From assembly GCF_009827495.1 (NCBI RefSeq), contig NZ_WTZA01000002.1, positions 248,001 to 312,000 on the forward strand: DNA of 64,000 bases, given 5' to 3'. This DNA is from Tsuneonella aeria. GTDB taxonomy: Bacteria; Pseudomonadota; Alphaproteobacteria; Sphingomonadales; Sphingomonadaceae. The position numbers and the translations under genes were made by a program. Below the pieces are notes generated by a model, which did no database searches, had not been told where the DNA came from, and saw nothing but the letters and a program-made list of their open reading frames with translations. Below, one piece after another: positions 34,698 through 42,210 of the stretch; the first letter of the stretch is position 1, and every line of letters starts with the position of its first letter.

Positions 34698-37319
34698 CTA
34701 GAACTTGAACGCCACCCCGAAGAACAGCGTCCGGCCATACAGGCTGAAATCGCGCAGGGCATCGCCGAACGGAGTCGTCTGCACATTGCCGCGCGTTTCA
34801 TTGGTGATATTGCGCACCTCGGCGGTCAGCTGAAACTGCTCTGTGACCCTGAGACGTCCGGTCCAGTCCAATTGCCAGTAAGGTTCATCGAAGCGATCAG
34901 TATCGGCCACTGCCGAGGTCGAGACCGCGCTCGGATCGCCGCTGGCGCTGGCATAGGTCACGCGGGTTTCAAACGGCCCGCGCTTGTAGAACAATGCCGC
35001 GTTGAACACCCGCTTGGGCTGGTTCACCAGTTGATCGAGTTCGCGCAGGACCACGGCGCCATTGCCGACCACATCGACCTTGCCATCGAACATGGTGAAG
35101 TTGGTCGACAGCCCCAATCCGGGAAGCACACCGATCATTTCGCCCAGATCATTGAGGATCAGGCTAAGCTCCAGCCCGGTCAGCCGCGCCTGCGACACGT
35201 TGCGCGGCTGGGTGACAAGGGTAACGATGCCATCGATGGTTTCTTCATCCTGGAACCGGAAAATCTCGTTGTTGATGTCCTTGTGGAACACGGCCACCGC
35301 GATCAGGCCTTGGTAGCCGGGAAAGTAATATTCGAGGCTGGCATCGAAGCTGTCCGCTTCCCGCGCCCGCAAATCAGGATTGCCGCGTGACAATTGCGGG
35401 GTGCCGTCGCCCGCGATGGTGACGCTCTCCGACCCGGCCAGATCGATCGGATTTGGGCGCCCCACCGCCTTGAACCACGATGCCCGCAGGCGCAGGTCGT
35501 CGGTCAGGTTGTAGTAGCCGGTGACCGAAGGCAGCCAGTTATCATAGCTGTTGGTGCGCTCCACCCGGCCGACGACGCCGCTGACCGTGCGCTGGCGTTC
35601 AACCAGCGTGTCGGTCTGCTCATAACGCAGCCCGGCGAGGATATTGAAACCGTCCCCGCGAAAACCAAGCTGGCCATAGGCGGCGAGCACCTCTTCCTGG
35701 AAGAAATAGTCCGCCGCGGTGTTCGCGACGGTTTCGTTGAACAATGCACGGTTGGTCCCGAAGAAGTTCAGGAACGCTCCGCCATCAAGCAGCAGCTGGT
35801 TGTTTTGGTTGAACGGCCCGCTGAAGGTTTCGTTCAGAATGAAACCGCTGGCATTCAGGGTGTTGCCGGAGCCGAGCCGAAAAGTTGACCGATCTTCGTC
35901 GAAATCGCGGCGGTTTTCGCGGAACTGGACGCCCGCGTCAAATCCCAGCCCGCGATCACCGCGCGCCCGGTTGTAGCTGTAATCGGCCGAATATTCTTCG
36001 ACGAAATCATCGCTGAACTGTTCGTAGAAGATGTAGCTGGTGAAGGGGTAATTGGCCCCGTTGTCCAGAAAGGCAGGATCATTGACCGTCACGATCGGCG
36101 CGAGGTCTTCAAAGGTATACGACCCGCCCAGCGCGGTCTGATTGTTCGGTGTGGTGAACAGAACTTCGTTCGACGGCTCGTGGAAGGTCGCCTCGGAATA
36201 GCTGGCGGCGGCGCGCACCACGTGCCCTTCCGCCGGTTCCCAGCGCAGGTGCGTTTGCGCGGTGAACAGCGGCTTGTCGATGAAGAAGTCGTTGTAGCGA
36301 ATGAACGCCTGCCCCTGCGGGAAATTGTTGGCATCGCCGTTGACCGTCTGCGTGCCACGCAGGTTGATCTGCTGGCCCAGCCGCAACTCTGCATCTTCTT
36401 GCGTGTAACGGGAAACGAGTGCGTCGACATGGAAGGTGTCGCTCGGCTCGAATTCGATCTTGGCAAAGCCGCCAAACCGTTCGATGGTGTTGGGGTAGCC
36501 CTGATAGATCACGCTGGGAACGGTCGGGAAGTCGTTGAGCGGGGTCGAGCTGTAGGTGCCCGCGTTGAAGCGCTGCTGATCGCGGCGGCGCTGGAGATAG
36601 GCGCCCGAAAGCACCACGCCGATCGTGTCGTTGGCGAAGGTGTCGGTGAAGGTAAACTCGCCGCGATAGGATGGGCCATTATCACTGCTGCGGCCAACGC
36701 CTTCGCCCGGCACGTCCTGATTGTCGGTGAACCCGATCGCGGCCGATCCGGCGAGGTAAAGGCCGTTGGTGTCGAACGCCGAGCGGGTGATGAGGTTTAT
36801 CGTCCCGCCAATCGCATTGCCTTCGATGTCGGCGGTGCGCGACTTGAAGATTTCCAGGCGCTTGACCGCGCTTGACGGGATTGCTTCGAGGTTGACCCGG
36901 CGATTGCCGCGTTCGGAGGTGGCGATCAGCGCGCCTTCAAGCTGCGCCACGGTAAAATCGGCGTTGAGCCCACGGATTCCGACATACCGCCCCTCATCCT
37001 CGTCGAAGATGGTAAACACCCCCGGCGCGCGGCGAAAGGCATCGGCAATGTTGTAGTCGGGCTGACGGTTGATTTCGTCGGCGGCGAGGAAATCAGCGGT
37101 GGTGTCGCTTTCGCGCTTGGCCTGAATTGCCAGCTGGTTTTGCAGCTTGAAGCCGGTCACCACGATGGCGTCGTCAGAGGCGACCTCAACATCGGCGGCC
37201 GCCGTCGCGTCCTGCGCTGCGGCGGGGACAACGGCAAGCAGGCTGGTGCCGACGAGCAGCAGCCGGGCAAGCGTGACGAGCCTCGGCGCGCTGGGCCAGG
37301 TGTTGACTTGGTGAGTCAT
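34698..37319 (-). CDS. TonB-dependent receptor
   Basis: 873-aa outer-membrane receptor. Start MTHQVNTWPSAPRLVTLARL gives a signal peptide cleaved after AVVPAAAQ. The plug domain shows DAIVVTGFKLQNQLAIQAKR (TonB box region), NIADAFRRAPGVF, GRYVGIRGLNADF and NAIGGTINLITRSAF; a long 22-strand barrel ends in GVAFKF with the C-terminal Phe needed for assembly. The form (RGLN, GGTINLIT) is typical of sphingomonad and Caulobacter glycan receptors. It is first in the operon with the glycosidase, secreted protein and transporter, divergent from the ROK regulator. Confidence 0.92.
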   Translation of the reverse strand: MTHQVNTWPSAPRLVTLARLLLVGTSLLAVVPAAAQDATAAADVEVASDDAIVVTGFKLQNQLAIQAKRESDTTADFLAADEINRQPDYNIADAFRRAPGVFTIFDEDEGRYVGIRGLNADFTVAQLEGALIATSERGNRRVNLEAIPSSAVKRLEIFKSRTADIEGNAIGGTINLITRSAFDTNGLYLAGSAAIGFTDNQDVPGEGVGRSSDNGPSYRGEFTFTDTFANDTIGVVLSGAYLQRRRDQQRFNAGTYSSTPLNDFPTVPSVIYQGYPNTIERFGGFAKIEFEPSDTFHVDALVSRYTQEDAELRLGQQINLRGTQTVNGDANNFPQGQAFIRYNDFFIDKPLFTAQTHLRWEPAEGHVVRAAASYSEATFHEPSNEVLFTTPNNQTALGGSYTFEDLAPIVTVNDPAFLDNGANYPFTSYIFYEQFSDDFVEEYSADYSYNRARGDRGLGFDAGVQFRENRRDFDEDRSTFRLGSGNTLNASGFILNETFSGPFNQNNQLLLDGGAFLNFFGTNRALFNETVANTAADYFFQEEVLAAYGQLGFRGDGFNILAGLRYEQTDTLVERQRTVSGVVGRVERTNSYDNWLPSVTGYYNLTDDLRLRASWFKAVGRPNPIDLAGSESVTIAGDGTPQLSRGNPDLRAREADSFDASLEYYFPGYQGLIAVAVFHKDINNEIFRFQDEETIDGIVTLVTQPRNVSQARLTGLELSLILNDLGEMIGVLPGLGLSTNFTMFDGKVDVVGNGAVVLRELDQLVNQPKRVFNAALFYKRGPFETRVTYASASGDPSAVSTSAVADTDRFDEPYWQLDWTGRLRVTEQFQLTAEVRNITNETRGNVQTTPFGDALRDFSLYGRTLFFGVAFKF

Positions 37320-37442
37320 TGGTAGATTTCCCCTGTCATCGAATCCGGCGAGCAGTGGGATCATGGCACCACGCCGATGGTGGTTTCTGGCCGCTGCTTT
37401 CTGCCCTGCGGCTGCGCTAGCAATGCTTGGTGACATTACTAT

Positions 37443-37457
37443 TTCACTGTGAGTGAA
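37443..37457 (+). promoter_or_regulatory. Perfect palindrome between TonB receptor and ROK regulator
   Basis: TTCACT-GTG-AGTGAA, a perfect 6-bp inverted repeat with a 3-bp centre, lies in the divergent intergenic region 124 bp from the receptor start and 60 bp from the regulator start. It is the best candidate operator for the ROK protein. Confidence 0.65.
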
Positions 37458-37516
37458 TTAATTGGCCGGCGACGGTGGGGCTTGCGCAACCCAGTTGCCT
37501 TCGTCACTTGTCGACC

Positions 37517-38671
37517 ATGCAAGCCGTGCACTTTTCGCAGCCATCATCATCGCCGCCCGATGTTGCTAGGTTCGCCTTGTCTGCCAACGAGCGTAAGGTG
37601 CTCCAGATGGTGCGGTTGGGACAGGCTGCGACCAGAGCCGAAATCACCCAAGCCACCACGCTGACGGCCCAGTCGATCTCGCGCATCGTCGATTCGCTCG
37701 TCGCGCGCGGTCTGCTGACGTTGGGTGAGCGGGTTATTCAGGGACGCGGCCAGCCCAGCGTGCGGCTGGATCTTAACCGGGGCGCAGCCCATTCCATCGG
37801 CCTTTCAATCATGACCGACGCCGTATCGGGCGCCGTCATGAACCTTGCCGGCGAGGTGGTTGCCACCCGCTGGCAGCATCTTGTCGCCTTCGATCAGGCC
37901 TCGATCCTCGGCTTATGCCGAGCCCTGTATGACGAGCTGCTCGGTGCGGCAGGACTGGTGACCCGCGATCTTGCCGGTGTAGGAGTTGGGGTTACCGGCG
38001 CCTTTACCGGGACAAGGCGGCAGGTAAACCCGCCCGAACTGCTCGATGCGCTGGCGCTAGTCGATCTGGATCAATTGCTTGCCAACACGCTTGAACGCCC
38101 GGTGTGGGTCGACAATGACGGCAATGTTGCCGCCATGGGAGAGGCGCTGAATGGCGTGGGCCGCCGCCACACCACCTTTGCCTACCTGTTTTTCGCCATG
38201 GGTTTTGGAGGCGGTGTGGTGATCAACGGAACGCTGTATCCGGGCGTTTTCGGCAATGCCGGTGAATTTGCCGGGATCCTCCCGCCTGACCAGCAGGACA
38301 CTCGCCCGACTCTGGAACTCCTGCGCGTGCTGATGGCGCGAAATGGCCGGCATCACCGGGACATCTATGACATGATCCGGCACTTCGACCCGGACGATCC
38401 TGCCATCGCGGAGTGGCTGAGTTTGGTCGTGCCCAAGCTGAGCGCCGTCGTGTCTGCCATTTCAGCCGTCCTGGATCCCGAGGTGATTGTGCTGGGCGGC
38501 AGGCTGCCGCGGCCGCTGGCTGACCAGTTGGTGCAGGCGATCGGATTCTACAGCGTGCCGCGGCGCGGCCTCATCAAACCGCTGCCAGCATTGTTGGTCA
38601 CCGAGGTCGATGGCGATGCGGCAGCGATCGGCGCGGCCGCTGTCCCGCTAAAGGTCCGGTTTTTCGGATAG
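37517..38671 (+). CDS. ROK-family transcriptional regulator
   Basis: 384-aa sugar-responsive repressor (NagC/XylR type). N-terminal winged HTH: SANERKVLQMVRLGQAATRAEITQATTLTA. ROK kinase-like domain: VGVTGAFTG, VWVDNDGNVAAMGEAL and FFAMGFGGGVVINGTLYPG, with the ROK motif region FGNAGEFAG; the usual zinc-binding CxCGxxGC motif is absent. ATG 37517 (MQAVHF) is preferred to 37475. It should sense the imported sugar and control the divergent TonB operon through the palindrome at 37443. Confidence 0.9.
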   Translation: MQAVHFSQPSSSPPDVARFALSANERKVLQMVRLGQAATRAEITQATTLTAQSISRIVDSLVARGLLTLGERVIQGRGQPSVRLDLNRGAAHSIGLSIMTDAVSGAVMNLAGEVVATRWQHLVAFDQASILGLCRALYDELLGAAGLVTRDLAGVGVGVTGAFTGTRRQVNPPELLDALALVDLDQLLANTLERPVWVDNDGNVAAMGEALNGVGRRHTTFAYLFFAMGFGGGVVINGTLYPGVFGNAGEFAGILPPDQQDTRPTLELLRVLMARNGRHHRDIYDMIRHFDPDDPAIAEWLSLVVPKLSAVVSAISAVLDPEVIVLGGRLPRPLADQLVQAIGFYSVPRRGLIKPLPALLVTEVDGDAAAIGAAAVPLKVRFFG

Positions 38672-39513
38672 GGGCGGATTGAAATTTCCGATCTTGATAA
38701 ACGGTCACTCTCGGGCTCTCGCTGACCGAATTCAGCCAAGCAACAACCGGCCAATTCTCTGCCATTCTGCGCTGCCGGTCCGGCCAACTCTGAATGTCGG
38801 CTTGTCACAGACCCTGCCGTTCGACAGGTCGATTGGTAATGGCAGCAAAGTCCCATATGCAGCCGTTCTGCGCCATTTGAACTAGGACCGATTTCAAGAA
38901 ATTGCAGGTCGCAGCCGAGCGTCTGACATGGGATCGCTTGCTGAACGGCAGCAATCTTTCAGAAGAGGGGCTAAGCCGCCATCTGGGCACCGATCTGAAC
39001 GCTGACGGCTCCCGCTAGTTTGCGGAAACCGCAGAACCAGCACATCGAGATGTGCTGCCTATTGTGGAACGAAGTCCGCCTTATACGATGGCCAAGTGCT
39101 ACGAATTGGCGGGTTCAGCGTTGATAAGGGCTCAGGTCAAGCCTATCCTCCAAGCGCCGGATGGGCTGCACAATCCAAGTGAACCCAAGGCCTTTGCCAT
39201 CGGAAATCAGGCGGGGAAGTGGTCGATCAACTCGGTCCAAATAGGGAACAACTGCGCGCACACCGTACGCAGCGGTGCTGCCAAATGTTTTCTCGTTTCT
39301 TCAATGGGATACATCTCGATTTCGCGAGATGCAGCAACTGATTTGCCGGTGATGCATGAAGCGGATTCGCAATTCGCGCGTAAATCAATCTGCCATAAGG
39401 CCTTGAACAGATGGGCGAACTTTCCGTTTTCCTACAGGCTGCCCGTGATTTAGTCTGATCCTCGCCTTCCGCAGGGTGAACCAGGTTCCTCATCGTTCAA
39501 GGAGCTTGGAAAA
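38672..39513. other. 840-bp non-coding stretch between glycan cargo and transfer genes
   Basis: No gene supported. 38745-38905 is a diverged copy of the stretch at 54425-54595. Two perfect hairpins stand side by side: TGCGG-aaa-CCGCA (39021-39033) and AGCACAT-cgag-ATGTGCT (39039-39056). The right end of the nested insertion is probably in here. The last 15 bp hold the AAGGAG site of the next gene. Confidence 0.5.
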
Positions 39514-39843
39514 GTGCAACGTCATCAAAGTCTGCAGAGCTATGTTCCGCCGCTTATCGCGGATTGGATCAGGGACCAGGCGCGCCTCAAGCAGGTCAGC
39601 GTCAGCATCGTCGTGCGCGACCTGCTGGTCGCCGCCTGGACCCGCGACAACGATGCGCTTCTGCGCCCCACCGGGGTCGATCCCGAGCGGCAGAGGGTGT
39701 TCGCGACCGTCGCGCTCGACGCGCTGCTGGCCCACCATTCCGACGAGTCTCTGAGGGAGCGCACGCTGGCAGCCTATCACCGTAGGCTCGAGCGGCTCGG
39801 CCTCATTCCGGCTTCCGGCAAGGGAGGCGAGCATGAAGCATAA
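39514..39843 (+). CDS. Small protein upstream of TraD, possible relaxosome/RHH protein
   Basis: 109-aa protein with a GTG start; AAGGAG lies 9 bp upstream. The first 45 residues (QRHQSLQSYVPPLIADWIRD, VSVSIVVRDLLVAAW) look like a ribbon-helix-helix or short helical DNA-binding region. It overlaps traD by 11 bp, matching the place of TraD-associated relaxosome proteins. Family not certain. Confidence 0.7.
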   Translation: MQRHQSLQSYVPPLIADWIRDQARLKQVSVSIVVRDLLVAAWTRDNDALLRPTGVDPERQRVFATVALDALLAHHSDESLRERTLAAYHRRLERLGLIPASGKGGEHEA

Positions 39844-42166
39844 TCTCGTCAACTTCACCCGCGGTAGCCAGCTGCTGGGCCACTTCGGCTTCATGTTTGC
39901 AGCGGGCCTCAAGGGACCGCTGCTCGTCACCGTGCTCGTCATACTCGGCCTTGGCTGGTGGGAGGTCCAATCCTCGCTCAGCGAGCAAGAGGTCTATCTT
40001 CTGTGGATGCATCTCTACGCCTCCGCCTACGGTTTCATGGAGTTCGATTCCGCCAAGCTCGTGCACCTCAAACTGGGCGACGGCGAGACCGCCGCCTTCC
40101 CCATGTCGGTCGTCACCCAGTACCCGCCGATGCGCGCCGCGGTCGCCGCATTCGGGGAGGCGCTGCGGAGTACGTTCTTGGTGGCAAGCCTGGTCCTCGT
40201 CCCGCTGTTCATCGCCTTCTGGTGGATTGCCGAACGCTTCGGCGAGCGCTCGAAACAGAAGAAGCATGTGCGCGGCTCTTCGCTCGCAACGCTGCCCGAA
40301 CTGGAGCTCGAAATTACCCGGCACAACGCCCGCGAACGGGCGCGCGAATACGGCAGCGAAATGGGTTGGTCATGGCGTCTGGCCGGTCGCGCATCATTGC
40401 GCGAAGCGGGGCTCTATACCCCCGCACATCTCGGCGGCGTGAGCTGGCCGTGGCGGCGCGAGCAGAGCCACGCGATGCTGGTCGGGACCACCGGAACCGG
40501 CAAGACCGTCGCGCTCACCGATCTCGTAGCCGAAATCCGAGAGCGGGGCGAACGCGCGGTGATCTTCGACCTCACTGGGGCCTTCATCGAGACCTTTTAC
40601 GAGGCGGATCGCGACGTCATTCTCAACCCGCTCGATGCCCGCTGCCCGAGCTGGAGCGTGTTCAACGACTGCACCTCGCGCGCCGAATTCCATTCCGCCG
40701 CGGAATCGCTCGTGCCCCACGACGGGGGCGGCTCGGAACAGTTCTGGGTGCTTGCCGCGCGCACCATGTTCGTCGAGACCTGCATCAAACTCGCCGCGGA
40801 AGGACGGGGCAGCAACCAGGCGCTCGCCGACGAGTTGATGAACGCCGACCTGTCCGATCTGCACAAGCTGCTCGAGGACACGATGGCGGGACCGATCACT
40901 ACGCCGAGCGCAGCCAAGATGGCGGAATCGGTGCGGGCGGTGTTCAACGTCAACGCCAAGGCGATGCAAATGTTGCCCTCGGACGGAGAGCCGTTTTCGA
41001 TCCGCAAGTGGGTCAGGGGGACATGCGGACCGGGCTCGCTGCTGTTCCTTTCGGCGCGCTATGTCGACATGAGCGTGCTCTCGCAGTTGCTCACGCTGTG
41101 GCTCGATACCGCGATCAACACGTTGATGACCGGGCGGCGCACGCGCGACCTCAAACTGTGGTTCCTGATCGACGAATTGGGGGCTCTGCACCGCCTGCCG
41201 TCGCTCGAAAAGGGCCTCCAGACCGCGCGCAACTTCGGCGGCGCAATCGTCACCGGCGTGCATGCCTTCGCCAAGCTCAAGGAGGTCTACGGCGAGAACA
41301 TGGCGATGACCCTGTCCTCGCTCGCCAGAACCAAGCTGATTCTTGCCACGGCAGACCGTGAAACCGCGACCTGGTGCTCCGATGTCGTTGGGCACCGCGA
41401 GGTCCGCGAAATGGAAGAAGGCTACAGCTATGGCTACAACAACGCCCGCGACGCGGTCAGCCTGACACCCCGCCGACAGGTCGTTCCGCTGCTCCTTCCC
41501 GACGAGTTCATGGAGCTTGCCAGCCTGTCGGGCTTCATCAAGTTTCCGGATGGATTCCCGGCAGCGCCGGTCACGCTGATCCCGCGCGATTGGCCCCGTT
41601 TTGCCGAAGGGTTCATCGCGCGTGAGATGCCATCGCGAACCGGCGCAGCCCACCGCAGCGACAGCGATCGTTCTGATACTCGGGGCAATGCGGAGCATCG
41701 CGCAGGGAGCGACGACGAGGGCGGCGAACCGCGCCGTCTGGCGCGCAAGGATCGCCCATCAGTTGAACCGCAGAAGGCACCGTCGCGGAGCAATCGCGCG
41801 GCGCAGTCGGACACTCCGAAATCGGGAAGAGGCGGCAAGCAAGCCTCGGCCAAGGCGTCCTTGCCCTCCGATCCGGCAATTGACGTGCGGCTTGCATCAA
41901 GGTCTAGCTCCAGGCCGGAAACCGGTGCTCACGCGCAATCCGAATTGCCGCTGGGCGAAGCCAGGGAGAGCCCAAGAGAACCCGCCGGCCTGACGGACAA
42001 GCCGTCGCGCCCGGATGTCCCTGATCCGCAAACCTCACAGGATGCGGCACGCGATCGTAACTGCGCCGACCACCGGCAACAGGAGGATCAGCAGCGCGCG
42101 CTGCTCGGAGGCGCCGCGCGCGAACAGCAGGACCGCGACCTGGGCGATATCGGGCCCGATATCTGA
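39833..42166 (+). CDS. traD: Type IV coupling protein TraD
   Basis: 777-aa inner-membrane ATPase that brings the relaxosome to the T4SS. Two N-terminal membrane segments (about 22-44 and 115-138) flank a periplasmic loop; the motor domain has Walker A VGTTGTGKT (217-225) and Walker B LIDELGAL (Asp447, Glu448). The C-terminal 180 residues are low-complexity and charged, probably the relaxase-docking tail. It precedes the relaxase gene by 44 bp. Confidence 0.95.
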   Translation: MKHNLVNFTRGSQLLGHFGFMFAAGLKGPLLVTVLVILGLGWWEVQSSLSEQEVYLLWMHLYASAYGFMEFDSAKLVHLKLGDGETAAFPMSVVTQYPPMRAAVAAFGEALRSTFLVASLVLVPLFIAFWWIAERFGERSKQKKHVRGSSLATLPELELEITRHNARERAREYGSEMGWSWRLAGRASLREAGLYTPAHLGGVSWPWRREQSHAMLVGTTGTGKTVALTDLVAEIRERGERAVIFDLTGAFIETFYEADRDVILNPLDARCPSWSVFNDCTSRAEFHSAAESLVPHDGGGSEQFWVLAARTMFVETCIKLAAEGRGSNQALADELMNADLSDLHKLLEDTMAGPITTPSAAKMAESVRAVFNVNAKAMQMLPSDGEPFSIRKWVRGTCGPGSLLFLSARYVDMSVLSQLLTLWLDTAINTLMTGRRTRDLKLWFLIDELGALHRLPSLEKGLQTARNFGGAIVTGVHAFAKLKEVYGENMAMTLSSLARTKLILATADRETATWCSDVVGHREVREMEEGYSYGYNNARDAVSLTPRRQVVPLLLPDEFMELASLSGFIKFPDGFPAAPVTLIPRDWPRFAEGFIAREMPSRTGAAHRSDSDRSDTRGNAEHRAGSDDEGGEPRRLARKDRPSVEPQKAPSRSNRAAQSDTPKSGRGGKQASAKASLPSDPAIDVRLASRSSSRPETGAHAQSELPLGEARESPREPAGLTDKPSRPDVPDPQTSQDAARDRNCADHRQQEDQQRALLGGAAREQQDRDLGDIGPDI

Positions 42167-42210
42167 TCGCCTGGCGGGAGGCTTGAGGGGCCAAACGGGA
42201 TCCGCCGCCA

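Noticed and set aside
40394..41698. Minus-strand 434-aa frame over traD
   Set aside because: Shadow of the Walker-motif region of traD; no ribosome site or domain.
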